34,569 bases of DNA from Puniceicoccaceae bacterium K14 (GCA_022538095.1 JAKYXN010000056.1:1-34569), one strand, 5' to 3'; shown: positions 1 through 8,839, counted from the first letter of the stretch. Made by a program: numbers and translations. Notes: generated from the letters alone by a model not told the origin.

Positions 1-91
1 CCATCCGACACTCGTGTCGCAAGGCTTTGGCAGCCTTGCGCTGCTTCGATTTGCGCTCGAACCAGCAAAGAGTTTATTCACGAACACGCCC
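1..91 (-). repeat. Truncated copy of an inverted-repeat (MITE-like) element
   Basis: Read on the minus strand from 91 down to 1, this matches the first 91 bases of the complete element at 29018-29182, with three mismatches by eye. The outer 18 bases (74-91) are the terminal inverted repeat, one base different from the other copy. A TA dinucleotide follows at 92-93, as beside the complete copy. The inner stem-loop (arms CGACAC/GTGTCG) is present. The other end lies outside the window. The element sits 53 bp beyond the stop codon of the minus-strand nuclease gene, so both copies lie just 3' of a minus-strand gene. Confidence 0.85.
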
Positions 92-143
92 TAATTCGCT
101 TCATTTTCGAAGCTTATTTAAGAGCACCCTAAGGGCGATAAGG

Positions 144-935
144 TCACACTGCTACTAAGCTAGATCCGCCACCGGCTTCGATTGTATGGATATCGAAAGA
201 GCAGCGTTCGCGGAGGGCTGAAAAAGTTTTTTCAACGGCTTGGAGGCTGTTACAGTCGCTGCTTAGGTGGGCAAGGAAGACTTTTTTCCAATTGGGATTG
301 GGGACTGAATCAAGAAATTCGCAGGCGGCGGTGTTCGAAAGGTGGCCGTGCCGTCCGCTGATGCGTTGCTTCAGAGACCAGGGTCGTCTCGGGTCGTTTT
401 CCAGCATTTGATTGTCGTAATTGGCTTCGACGACGAGCACGTCTACATTTTGGACGTGCTGAGCCATAATTCGTGGAGCGAAACCGAGATCAGTCATCCA
501 GGCGACGCTTCGGATGGGGGAAAATAGATCTTCGCCGGTACCGCTAGTGAATTTGTAGCAGACTGGGTCGTGTGCGTCGTGAGGGATGGAGAAGGTTTCG
601 ACCTTTATATCGGAAAATTCGAAAGACGCTCCGCTGTTGAAGAAATGCCAATCGGGCTTGTTCTTAAGCTTCGGCTGCAATGCCTTTGCAGTTAGAATAT
701 TGGCGAAAACCTTGGGGTTAAACTTCTTAGCGAAGGTAGAAAGTCCGCTGGTGTGGTCGCTATGTTCATGAGTGATGAAGATTGCGTCGATTTCTTGAGG
801 ATCGATTCCGCGTTCTTCCAATTTGATGCAGAGCTGCTTGCAGCTGAAACCGGCATCGATAAGGACTTTGCATTTCTCTGTGATCAATACGGCACTATTG
901 CCCGAACTGCTACTGCCCAAAATTGAAAATTGCAT
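144..935 (-). CDS. MBL-fold metallohydrolase, YycJ/WalJ-like exonuclease
   Basis: This is a cytoplasmic metallo-beta-lactamase-fold hydrolase of the YycJ/WalJ type. Members of that family are DNA exonucleases linked to repair. The N-terminus MQFSILGSSSSGNS is typical of the family and is followed by the metal motif THEHSDH (HxHxDH). Further on come a second metal-ligand histidine in FSIPHDAHD, the family segment VVEANYDNQML and the C-terminal GRHGHLSN. The start at 935 gives 263 residues and matches the usual family N-terminus; in-frame ATGs at 941 and 953 would add two or six residues. No signal peptide or membrane segment is visible. It is divergent from the Lhr helicase gene, so the two may share a promoter region. 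The family is confident; the nuclease activity is inferred from it. Confidence 0.88.
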   Translation of the reverse strand: MQFSILGSSSSGNSAVLITEKCKVLIDAGFSCKQLCIKLEERGIDPQEIDAIFITHEHSDHTSGLSTFAKKFNPKVFANILTAKALQPKLKNKPDWHFFNSGASFEFSDIKVETFSIPHDAHDPVCYKFTSGTGEDLFSPIRSVAWMTDLGFAPRIMAQHVQNVDVLVVEANYDNQMLENDPRRPWSLKQRISGRHGHLSNTAACEFLDSVPNPNWKKVFLAHLSSDCNSLQAVEKTFSALRERCSFDIHTIEAGGGSSLVAV

Positions 936-1103
936 CGTCATTTTGACGATCATGGAACGGCATGGAGGGATTATTCAAATACGATTTTCTCCCAAGATCA
1001 TTTTTATTTCCGTAGCCCCCGGAGGACTCGGAATCAGTTCTCACTTGAGCATCGAAATCCTCGTGGCAAAGATGTGTGTTTATCCCCTGAAAGAGAACTG
1101 CGA

Positions 1104-4100
1104 ATGCCGCCATCCAATACTTTAGACCGATTTCATCCGATCGTTTCCGATTGGTTCACCAATAAATTTGGCAGACCGACTGAGATTCAGGAGTTGGCTT
1201 GGGAGCTAATTGCGCAGGATGAAAATGCGCTGATCTCTGCAGCAACGGGAAGTGGTAAGACCTTGGCGGCTTTTCTATGGGCGCTGAACCAATTGATTAA
1301 TGGAAAATGGGAGCTTGGGCTGACTCGAGTGGTATACATTTCGCCGCTCAAAGCGTTGAACAATGATATCCAGCGCAATGTATTGAGTCCACTAAAAGAA
1401 TTGCAGCAATTGTTCGCCGAAAAGGGAGAGGGTTGGCCAGACATTCGCGTGCAGACGCGTAGCGGTGATACGAGTCAATCGGATCGAAAGAAAATGCTAC
1501 GGAACCCTCCGGAGATTCTAATTGTGACGCCGGAAAGTTTGAACTTGATGCTCACCAATAAGGATGGCCAACGTTCATTGCTAGGTGTCAAGTCGCTGAT
1601 ATTGGATGAGATACACTCGGTGGTTGGTAGCAAGCGAGGTGTGTATTTGATGTCTGGAGTTGAACGATTGGCAAATCTAGCAGGTGAATTTCAACGGGTG
1701 GCTCTATCTGCTACAGTGCGGCCAATGGATAAGGTAGCCCGTTTTGTAGGTGGCTTTCGCTGGGATGCAGATAAACTCGTTTCGCGTGAGGTTAAATTGG
1801 CTCAGTCAAGTAGCGTGAAGGAATACGCAATCCAAGTGCGTTTCCCTGATGAAGCTAATGAAGACGCAGACGAGGATGATTTTTGGCATCCAATCATCAT
1901 GGATATCAAAGAGATTGTGGCAAAAAACCAATCCACTTTGATTTTTGTTAATAGTCGTCGATTGTGTGAATCGATCACTTACAAAATTAACCGGAATGAA
2001 CCTATCCCGATCGCGTATTCGCATCATGGATCACTTTCAAAAGATATCCGAGCTGCAGTAGAGCAACGGATGAAATCAGGAGAGCTGAAGGCTATTGTAG
2101 CGACGAACTCATTAGAAATGGGAATCGATATTGGAGCCTTGGATTGTGTTATTATGGTCCAGTGTCCTGGGCTTGTTTCGTCAGCCATCCAAAAAGTTGG
2201 ACGTGCGGGTCACCAAGTTGGAGCGGTGAGTAAAGCATCGCTGTTTCCTTCTCACTCACGCGATTTTTTGGAGGCGGCAGTTCTTTCTAAAGCTATTAAG
2301 GAAAGGGCAATTGAACCCGTTCGCCCGATTGAATGCCCATTGGATGTCTTGGCACAAATAATTGTATCCACCCTTGGCGTTGGATCCATGGAAATTGATA
2401 CGCTATATAAAGAACTTATTTGTAGCTTTTCTTATCGGAACCTTAATCGTGATCACTTTGATCTTGTGCTAGAGATGCTCGCTGGCCGTTACGCGAGCAG
2501 TCGTTTGCGTGAGCTCAAGCCAAGGGTCGCAATCAATCGTAGCGAAAATACGGTGACGTTGCGAAAAGGGGCTTTGTTGACTTTCTATTTCTCTGGTGGA
2601 GTTATCGTGGATAGGGGCTATTTTCACCTTCGTTTAGAAGAGAGTGGGGCTCGAATTGGCGAACTGGATGAAGAGTTCGTTTGGGAGAGGTCGATAGGGG
2701 ATGTCTTTACTTTGGGGACGCAAAGTTGGAAAGTAACAAAAATTACATACAATGACGTCTTTGTTGTTCCGAGCAAAGCGCAAGGCCCAATGCCTCCGTT
2801 CTGGCGAGCAGAGGAATTTAATCGTGATTTTTATTATTCTGAGCGAATTGGAGACTTTTTGGAATGGGCGAACGATTGCGTTGTAGAGGACGATTTCGAA
2901 GAAATCTTACAAGATGATCATGATTTTGACGGGACGACAGCGAAGGCTTTGAAAAGCTTCTTAGGGAGTCAGAAAAAAGTCTGCCGCGACGGATTGCCGC
3001 ATCGTCACCGCATCTTGGCTGAAAAAATTAATGCCGGCCCAACGGGCGCTCCTGGGAAACAGTTAGTGCTGCATACTCATTGGGGTGGGCGAGTGAACCG
3101 GCCTTATGCCCTTGCTTTGGATACGGCTTGGGAGGAGCGTTTTGGCTTACGCACTGAGATTTATGTTAATAACGATTGCGTTGTTGTCACAATTCCAGAG
3201 GAGGCTGATATCGATGAAATTTGTTCTTTGGTACGTGCGTCCAACGTGGAAATTTTACTGCGCAAGCGGTTAGACGCATCTGGTTTCTTTGGAGCCCGTT
3301 TCCGGGAATCGGCTGGTTTGGCGTTACTCATTACGCGACAAAAGGCCGGACAACGTCTGCCGCTTTGGATGAGCCGTTTACGAGCGAAGAAATTACTGGA
3401 ATCGGTGCAATCGTATGAGGATTTCCCAATTTTGTTGGAAGCGTGGCGAACCTGTCTTAGAGACGAGTTTGATATGGATTCCTTGCAAAAGGTGTTATTG
3501 GAATTCGAGTCGGGTGAGATGGAATTATCAAAGATCTACAGCGAGGTTGCGAGCCCGTTTGCCAAATCTGTAGCTTGGCGTCAGATCAATGACAAATACA
3601 TGTATGCCAATGACGATCCTTTGGGAACAAAGCAGTCGAATCTACGAGAAGATTTAATTCGTTCTGTCAGCCAAGACAGTCGCTTGCGTCCTGCGATTCT
3701 AGAGGAAGTTATCTTAGACTTTGAAAAAAGGCGACAGCGCTTGATTGATGGATACGCGCCCAGCGATGCGTTGGAATTGAAGGAGTGGTTACGGGACCGA
3801 ATAGCAATTCCGCTAGAAGAATGGGGAATGCTCCTGAGTGAGTGCTCTAGTTGGTTGGATGGAGAAACGGCACTTCCGTTTGAAGTTGAAGTAATTGATA
3901 GCAAGCTAATCGTATTGAGCGAAGAGCTTGAAAAAGCGAAGAAACTTCAAGGGAAAGGGTGTGATGCTTCGGTTTTGTTGGAGTGGCTTTCATTTTATGG
4001 CCCAAAATCTCAAGAGGAGATTTGTGGGTTATTTGGAATCTCAAAAGACCAATTGGATTTGACTACTCAGTCTTGGCTAGAGGAGGGGGTCGTGGTATCG

Positions 4101-5441
4101 GGAGAAATCGTTCAAGGCGATTCGAGTTTCTTCATCTGTGAGTCAGAAAATTTCCAGATCCTCCTTCGCATGCAACGTCTGCGAAATCGGCCAGAGTTTT
4201 CCGCTTTGCCTCTTTCTCAACTCGTTCCTTTTCTCGCACAGCGTCAGGGCTTGTTGCGTCGGGATGCCGATGAGTCTCATATTTTGGATACGCTTGAAAA
4301 TCTGAGTGGTTTTTTTGCCAGTGCGAACTCTTGGGAAGAGAGTATTCTCGCATCGCGAATTCCTAATTACAGAAGTTCGTGGTTGGATAGTGGCTTGTTG
4401 GAAGAGTCGATTTTATGGATCGGCACAGAAAAAGAAAAGGTGGGCTTTGCCTATGAGGATGAGTTGGACTTAGTTTTAGAACGTGGTTCGGTATCACTTT
4501 CGGAGAACGCATTGGAGCTTCTTGAAAAAATTGATGGGAGCGAAGGGGGATCGTATTCATTTTCATCATTGTCCACTCAAACGGGCATGTCTCCGGGGCG
4601 GCTTGAGAAGGCTTTGTGGGAGCTGATTTGGAGTGGAAAAATTGGTAACGATACATTTGCTGCTCTTCGTCGTGGAATTTTGAATAAATTTGGCGGTAAT
4701 CGGGAGGAAAGTCTTGCGGCTGTGAAGCCGGTGAAGGGAAGGCGAATGAGAGGGATGCGCTCCGGATTATCGAAAGCTCCGGTGTATCCCGGGCATTGGT
4801 TTGCTTTGCCGAATTCGGAGGATGAGAATGATCCTATCTTTGAGCTTGAGGAATCGAAGGCGCGTGTCCGCTTATTGCTGGAGAGATACGGAGTCTTGTT
4901 CAAGGAGTTGTTACAGCGAGAAAGTAGTCTATTTCAGTGGCGAAATGTATTCAAAGCTTTGAGGATAATGGAGTTGAGTGGTGAAATCGTCAGTGGCCAG
5001 TTCTTTCAAGGGGTACCTGGTTTGCAATTTGCCAGCAACGAGGCGGTGAGGTCTTTGCGAAAAGGGACGAATAGCAAGGGCATCTATTGGATGGTCGCGA
5101 ATGACCCCGCATCTCTATGTGGACTAGGAGTAGAGGCATTGAAAGGGAATTTGCCGCGACGAGTCGCATCGACGTTATTGAGTTACCGAGGAGACGAGCT
5201 GGCTTTGGAGATTCACAAAAATGGCAAGGAGTTGGTATTTCATATTTCTCCAGATGATGAGGATATAGTTCAAATTTTGGAACCGTTGAGGCATTTATTG
5301 GGGCGCTCGTTTCAGGCCCGAAATCGGATAGAATTGGAAACGATCAATGGAGAAAACGCGGCGACTAGCATTTTCCTAAATGTATTCGAAGCAAATTTTC
5401 GAATACATATGACCCATAAAGGTTTGGTTTTGGAAAAATGA
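1104..5441 (+). CDS. lhr: Lhr-family ATP-dependent helicase (full length)
   Basis: This is a large superfamily 2 helicase of the Lhr type, which translocates on single-stranded DNA and unwinds DNA or RNA-DNA hybrids, with a role in DNA repair. Counting from the ATG at 1104 (1445 residues), motif I ATGSGKT is at 47-53, DEIH at 168-171 and SAT at 202-204. Motif V (ATNSLEMGIDIGALD) and motif VI (QKVGRAGHQVG) follow. Downstream are the winged-helix and Lhr-core regions. A long C-terminal half has winged-helix character (YGPKSQEEICGLFGIS; later RYGVLFKELLQRES and WRNVFKALRIMELSGEI), as in E. coli-type long Lhr rather than Lhr-core. The frame is open back to 930, but the upstream 58 codons read as noise and overlap the divergent gene. 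At 1104 the FHPIVSDWF entry follows immediately and a weak GAGAA lies upstream. Confidence 0.93.
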   Translation: MPPSNTLDRFHPIVSDWFTNKFGRPTEIQELAWELIAQDENALISAATGSGKTLAAFLWALNQLINGKWELGLTRVVYISPLKALNNDIQRNVLSPLKELQQLFAEKGEGWPDIRVQTRSGDTSQSDRKKMLRNPPEILIVTPESLNLMLTNKDGQRSLLGVKSLILDEIHSVVGSKRGVYLMSGVERLANLAGEFQRVALSATVRPMDKVARFVGGFRWDADKLVSREVKLAQSSSVKEYAIQVRFPDEANEDADEDDFWHPIIMDIKEIVAKNQSTLIFVNSRRLCESITYKINRNEPIPIAYSHHGSLSKDIRAAVEQRMKSGELKAIVATNSLEMGIDIGALDCVIMVQCPGLVSSAIQKVGRAGHQVGAVSKASLFPSHSRDFLEAAVLSKAIKERAIEPVRPIECPLDVLAQIIVSTLGVGSMEIDTLYKELICSFSYRNLNRDHFDLVLEMLAGRYASSRLRELKPRVAINRSENTVTLRKGALLTFYFSGGVIVDRGYFHLRLEESGARIGELDEEFVWERSIGDVFTLGTQSWKVTKITYNDVFVVPSKAQGPMPPFWRAEEFNRDFYYSERIGDFLEWANDCVVEDDFEEILQDDHDFDGTTAKALKSFLGSQKKVCRDGLPHRHRILAEKINAGPTGAPGKQLVLHTHWGGRVNRPYALALDTAWEERFGLRTEIYVNNDCVVVTIPEEADIDEICSLVRASNVEILLRKRLDASGFFGARFRESAGLALLITRQKAGQRLPLWMSRLRAKKLLESVQSYEDFPILLEAWRTCLRDEFDMDSLQKVLLEFESGEMELSKIYSEVASPFAKSVAWRQINDKYMYANDDPLGTKQSNLREDLIRSVSQDSRLRPAILEEVILDFEKRRQRLIDGYAPSDALELKEWLRDRIAIPLEEWGMLLSECSSWLDGETALPFEVEVIDSKLIVLSEELEKAKKLQGKGCDASVLLEWLSFYGPKSQEEICGLFGISKDQLDLTTQSWLEEGVVVSGEIVQGDSSFFICESENFQILLRMQRLRNRPEFSALPLSQLVPFLAQRQGLLRRDADESHILDTLENLSGFFASANSWEESILASRIPNYRSSWLDSGLLEESILWIGTEKEKVGFAYEDELDLVLERGSVSLSENALELLEKIDGSEGGSYSFSSLSTQTGMSPGRLEKALWELIWSGKIGNDTFAALRRGILNKFGGNREESLAAVKPVKGRRMRGMRSGLSKAPVYPGHWFALPNSEDENDPIFELEESKARVRLLLERYGVLFKELLQRESSLFQWRNVFKALRIMELSGEIVSGQFFQGVPGLQFASNEAVRSLRKGTNSKGIYWMVANDPASLCGLGVEALKGNLPRRVASTLLSYRGDELALEIHKNGKELVFHISPDDEDIVQILEPLRHLLGRSFQARNRIELETINGENAATSIFLNVFEANFRIHMTHKGLVLEK
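5380..5408 (+). repeat. 11-bp perfect inverted repeat inside the end of lhr
   Basis: The arms ATGTATTCGAA (5380-5390) and TTCGAATACAT (5398-5408) are perfect complements around a 7-base loop. They lie within the last 20 codons of lhr. No T-run follows. It could be an RNA 3'-end structure or an operator-like palindrome, or chance. Confidence 0.6.
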
Positions 5442-5445
5442 GTGA

Positions 5446-5461
5446 ATGCGCTTTAGCGCAT
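5446..5461. terminator. Possible short hairpin between convergent genes
   Basis: The perfect 6-bp stem ATGCGC-TTTA-GCGCAT fills the 21-bp gap between the stop codons of lhr (plus) and the M48 peptidase (minus). A second small palindrome, TATCACGGTGATA, abuts it at 5461-5473. There is no proper U-tract on either side, so intrinsic termination is uncertain. Confidence 0.3.
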
Positions 5462-5462
5462 A

Positions 5463-6509
5463 TCACGGTGATACCTTAAGAGTGTTTTCCTTTATATTCT
5501 CTAGACGTTGTTTTAAAGAGGGGTGAGTCGAAACAAGATCTTCGAACGGCATGTCAGGAGTGCCGGTGTGGAGGATTTGTAGAGCGTCCGCTAGGTCATC
5601 TGGATTATATCCCTGTTGTTGTAAGTGTTTGCAGGAAAATGTATCAGATTCGATTTCGAATTTTTGGGAGTAATGAGATTCAGCTAATAGGGCGGGGAGC
5701 GCGCTTACTATTGACGAGACGCCATTCGCATCGCCAATGGCTAAGGAAATAATTATCAAGATACCGGTGTCTTGAATTACAGATCGGATACCATGTTGTA
5801 GTTCGACATGGCCGATCTCGTGAAGCAAAATGGCTCGCAGTTGATCATCGGAGCACACTTCCACGAGAGCATCGGTGACTACGATTTCTCCGGACGGCAG
5901 TGCAAACGCGTTTTTCCCGATCGCCGGTGCATCTTTGAATGTGAGCTTATATTCATACCCTTCGTCTTTGGGGAGATTGGTTCGGGAAATCGCGTCGAAG
6001 AAAATTTCTTCCAATTCGGCTCTGCGCTCGTCGTCGATGTTGGTCTCACGAAGTATCGTAATCTTCTGCATCAATGCCATAGTGTCTTCTGACATCTTAG
6101 CCCGCATCGACTGTGGTACCGTTTCGGCGATTTTCGAGGCTGCTAGTGGAATACCATAAAGATAGAAAAGTATGCAAAAAACAATGACTGCGAAGACTGA
6201 GAGAATTGCTGACCGCCATCGCTCTTCTAGCTTTTTAATTAGTGAAGCGGTGAATGAGGTCGTGCCTAATTGCTTTTCGAGTGCGTTGAATTTTTCGAAT
6301 TCCGATGTCTCGAACATCGATCCATCGTGGAAGCGAATGATTCTGGGAGTTGAACCGAGTGCCGGTTCAACACGAAAAGAAGGCTCTCGAAATTCGAGTA
6401 CCTCTTCGAAGGCAGTTATCTCAACCCCAGAATCCTGGCTCAGGCTCAAAAGAGCGGGACAAGCATCTGACGAGCCAGCCAAGTAATATTTGCCATTGAT
6501 CGTCGTCAA
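5463..6509 (-). CDS. M48-family zinc metalloprotease, membrane-anchored
   Basis: This is a 348-residue zinc metallopeptidase of family M48. The active site HEIGH lies at 230-234 inside RAILLHEIGHVELQHG, and the third zinc ligand is probably Glu287 in FEIESDTF. An N-terminal domain of about 95 residues with beta-strand character precedes a transmembrane helix at about 101-120. A second hydrophobic stretch lies at 248-275. Translation appears to start at TTG (6507-6509), which overlaps the TGA stop of the upstream DUF898 gene. No ATG occurs before residue 65, so the coupled TTG is the best choice. Pairing of an M48 protease with a YjgN-like membrane protein recurs in other Gram-negative bacteria; the substrate is unknown. 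Family M48 is sure, the physiological role is not. Confidence 0.9.
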   Translation of the reverse strand: MTTINGKYYLAGSSDACPALLSLSQDSGVEITAFEEVLEFREPSFRVEPALGSTPRIIRFHDGSMFETSEFEKFNALEKQLGTTSFTASLIKKLEERWRSAILSVFAVIVFCILFYLYGIPLAASKIAETVPQSMRAKMSEDTMALMQKITILRETNIDDERRAELEEIFFDAISRTNLPKDEGYEYKLTFKDAPAIGKNAFALPSGEIVVTDALVEVCSDDQLRAILLHEIGHVELQHGIRSVIQDTGILIIISLAIGDANGVSSIVSALPALLAESHYSQKFEIESDTFSCKHLQQQGYNPDDLADALQILHTGTPDMPFEDLVSTHPSLKQRLENIKENTLKVSP

Positions 6510-7597
6510 AATCCTACATCAAAGTCCATTGCATCAACGGCTGCTTCGCCCGTTGCGCTTTGGTCGGTTTCGTTTACGCTTTCGTGACTTCCTAGGTCGC
6601 CCTGTTGGCTTACGACGGATATGCTAGAGAGTACCATTTTGGTAGCTCTCACTTTGGCCCAAGCTGAAAGCAGGCCGAGCGAGAAAAATGTGGCAAATAT
6701 GTTTGTGAAATTGAGCCAAACGAATTTCCACACGTTCAAATCGGATTTGAATGAAACATCTTTTTCGTAGCCTAGGGTGAGAACAGACAGATTGTAACGT
6801 AGTGTTTTTGCCCTTATAAATCCAGAAATGAAAGCGAAGCCAATAAAATAGACTAGGTATATTGATCCCATAATCAGAAAAAACATTGGGTCTGTCGCTG
6901 CTGCTCCTTCTTCAACATTTCCAGACTGAAAAATTCCAAATACGATGATAGGCGTCATAAATATAGCCGCAATTGCTATCATTAAGCCCAAAGCGGAGAG
7001 AAAGATTGTATACATTGGGCCGCCTTCTCCCTTGTAACTAAACGGCGTTTTTCCCAATGAAGAATTGTCGAATATGTATTCATATATCTTGAGGCGAAAT
7101 ATAGGAAACATTATGCCGAGCGTGATGTAGGTCAAAAGTGCATAGCCCCAATAAACGGCATACGCATCGCTTGTTCTGCCTAAAAACTTAAAGCGTACAT
7201 TGCGGTAGCTTGTGTTGTGATGTCGAAACCTCAAAGAGGCTGCCATTAGAAAAGGCCCCAGAGCGATCAGTGCCATGATAACAATAAATCCAATGAAAGG
7301 ACTTATAATGTTATTCATTCCAAGAACATAGAGGATGATCGCCGTATAAATCAGCAGATAGCCTTTTAGCATTTTTTTCGGGTCGGCCAAGTAGTCGAAG
7401 CGATGACTATCCAATTCAGTATTCGCGTAGAAGTAGCGGCGTGTTCGTACCATCGCCCATGGGTAGTATATTCCGAGGGTTAGGACGGTTAGTGCGAGAT
7501 TGACTATCCAGATTTTAAAGTACTCCGAAGCGGAGCCATGAAATTGCATGGGAAAGTCTTTCGGACTTGGGGGAGGCGTTGGTGAGGAATCTTCCAT
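6506..7597 (-). CDS. YjgN-like DUF898 multi-pass membrane protein
   Basis: This 363-residue inner-membrane protein belongs to the YjgN/DUF898 family. It opens with the family pattern FHGSASEYFKIW, then LTLGIYYPWAMVRTRRYFYANT. It contains about eight hydrophobic segments, and a second internal copy of the pattern is visible near 288-320 (FVWLNFTNIFATFFSLGLLSAWAKVRATK). The short N-terminal tail is proline-rich (SPTPPPSPKDFP) and the C-terminal tail is acidic. It is the first gene of a two-gene minus-strand unit with the M48 protease, whose start overlaps its stop. The family has no firmly established function. No clear Shine-Dalgarno sequence precedes the ATG. Confidence 0.9.
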   Translation of the reverse strand: MEDSSPTPPPSPKDFPMQFHGSASEYFKIWIVNLALTVLTLGIYYPWAMVRTRRYFYANTELDSHRFDYLADPKKMLKGYLLIYTAIILYVLGMNNIISPFIGFIVIMALIALGPFLMAASLRFRHHNTSYRNVRFKFLGRTSDAYAVYWGYALLTYITLGIMFPIFRLKIYEYIFDNSSLGKTPFSYKGEGGPMYTIFLSALGLMIAIAAIFMTPIIVFGIFQSGNVEEGAAATDPMFFLIMGSIYLVYFIGFAFISGFIRAKTLRYNLSVLTLGYEKDVSFKSDLNVWKFVWLNFTNIFATFFSLGLLSAWAKVRATKMVLSSISVVSQQGDLGSHESVNETDQSATGEAAVDAMDFDVGF

Positions 7598-7656
7598 AGG
7601 AATAATAGGGTGGTAGCTAATTTATATAAAGTACCTTAGAGGAAGGCGAAAACTTA

Positions 7657-7694
7657 TCACAAGGTTTTTGTCGTGGGGGAAAACCTTATTGTGA
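7657..7694. repeat. Interrupted inverted repeat in a divergent promoter region
   Basis: The left arm TCACAAGGTTTT (7657-7668) is complementary to AAAACCTT...GTGA (7680-7694), with three extra bases in the right arm. It lies between the divergent yjgN-like and lpxR-like genes, where a terminator would make little sense, so an operator is one possibility. The right arm runs into the first of the TTGYGA motifs. Confidence 0.4.
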
Positions 7695-7730
7695 CCTTTT
7701 GCGACTTGCCTGATTGCGACTAAGTTGTGA
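7689..7730 (+). promoter_or_regulatory. Row of four TTGYGA motifs upstream of lpxR-like gene
   Basis: TTGTGA (7689), TTGCGA (7699), TTGCGA (7714) and TTGTGA (7725) occur on the same strand, with start-to-start spacings of 10, 15 and 11 bases. The middle two are identical over eight bases (TTGCGACT). The row ends 23 bases before the ATG of the deacylase gene. The near-helical spacing suggests a regulator-binding array, but no cognate regulator is known from this window. Confidence 0.35.
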
Positions 7731-7753
7731 GGTTTGATCGAGTATAAGTTAAT

Positions 7754-8818
7754 ATGGAATTCCGCTATAAAATAATTTTGGGGATTGCAGGCCTCCTTGT
7801 TTGTAATGCTTTTGGAAAAAGTATGTTACCTGATAGGGGAGATGGTTTTTTGACATTCCATTTGGATAATGATCTTTTCGCTAAAACAGATCAGAACTAC
7901 ACTAACGGCGCTCGTTTAACGTGGATATCGGGTGATCGAAATAGGAAGGACTTCAATGATTTTCAGCGTATCCTTACATCAGGTACAGGAGATCAAAATA
8001 GCCTTGGTTTTTTTAAGTTTATTTCTGGTTATGAGGATCAATCAAAGCTTGAATACAACTATGGGTTTTCGCTGACACAGTTAATGTTCACGCCTGAAGA
8101 CCTTGAGGCTGAAGTAGCACCTGCGGGGGAGCGCCCTTACGCGGGTTGGTCTTCTTTGGGGTTTTCGGTCCATGCGAAAGATGAGGGAGCATTGAATTCT
8201 GTTGAGCTCAGCTTTGGTGTTGTTGGCCCTGCAGCTGAGGCTGAGGCTACTCAAGACTTTGTTCATGACTTGAGAAATATTGATAAATTTAACGGCTGGG
8301 ATAGTCAGGTGCCGCACGAAGTAACTGTTAATTTATTTTTGACGCAGAAACGGAAAATTCGATTAGGTAGCGAGACCTCAAGTGGATTCTCCATTGATGG
8401 TTTTACTGAATACGGTTTAGCTTTGGGGAACTTTCGAACGAATGGGCATTTGGGAGCTTTGGTTCGAGTAGGTTGGAATTTGCCAGCAGATTTCTCGGAT
8501 CCGCGGTTGTCTGAGCGGGCATACAGCCATCAGCTTTTTCGACGAGAAGACGAATCTGCATCCAAATGGTCTCTATATTTACTAGGCGGGGTGAGGGGGA
8601 CAGCGGTTGCACACGACATTACCTTAGACGGTTCTTTGTTTGATGATTTCGATACCGGGGTGAAAAGCGAATCGTTTGTTGGTGAAACCTATTGGGGCTT
8701 TGGACTCCGCTTTGGTATCCATGAAGTTAGTTACTCACATACGTTTAGAAGCAAAGAATTTGAGGAGCAATCAGGAGGGCAGCAATTTGGGTCTATTGCG
8801 TATCGCTTGAGTTTGTGA
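7754..8818 (+). CDS. LpxR-like outer-membrane lipid A deacylase
   Basis: The 354-residue protein resembles LpxR, the outer-membrane beta-barrel that removes the 3'-acyloxyacyl chain of lipid A. A signal peptide is visible (residues 1 to about 21). The family signature follows: HLDNDLFAKTDQNYTNGARLTW (Asn39, Asp40, Thr50), then GERPYAGW near 125-132. The segment GVVGPAAEAEATQDFVHDL carries His171, and GWDSQVPHE carries Glu189. Asn-Asp and His at equivalent places belong to the LpxR active site. The C-terminus alternates in barrel fashion and ends in YRLSL, with a hydrophobic last residue. It stands alone, divergent from yjgN-like and convergent with dtd. No Shine-Dalgarno sequence is seen. Specificity for the 3' position is inferred from the family only. 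Confidence 0.87.
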   Translation: MEFRYKIILGIAGLLVCNAFGKSMLPDRGDGFLTFHLDNDLFAKTDQNYTNGARLTWISGDRNRKDFNDFQRILTSGTGDQNSLGFFKFISGYEDQSKLEYNYGFSLTQLMFTPEDLEAEVAPAGERPYAGWSSLGFSVHAKDEGALNSVELSFGVVGPAAEAEATQDFVHDLRNIDKFNGWDSQVPHEVTVNLFLTQKRKIRLGSETSSGFSIDGFTEYGLALGNFRTNGHLGALVRVGWNLPADFSDPRLSERAYSHQLFRREDESASKWSLYLLGGVRGTAVAHDITLDGSLFDDFDTGVKSESFVGETYWGFGLRFGIHEVSYSHTFRSKEFEEQSGGQQFGSIAYRLSL

Positions 8819-8839
8819 GGCTGAATTTGTAGCGTTTGC

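Noticed and set aside
930-1103. 58-codon N-terminal extension of the Lhr frame
   Set aside because: The extension reads as noise (many His, Arg and aromatic residues), overlaps the start of the divergent nuclease gene, and the conserved Lhr start follows directly after the ATG at 1104.
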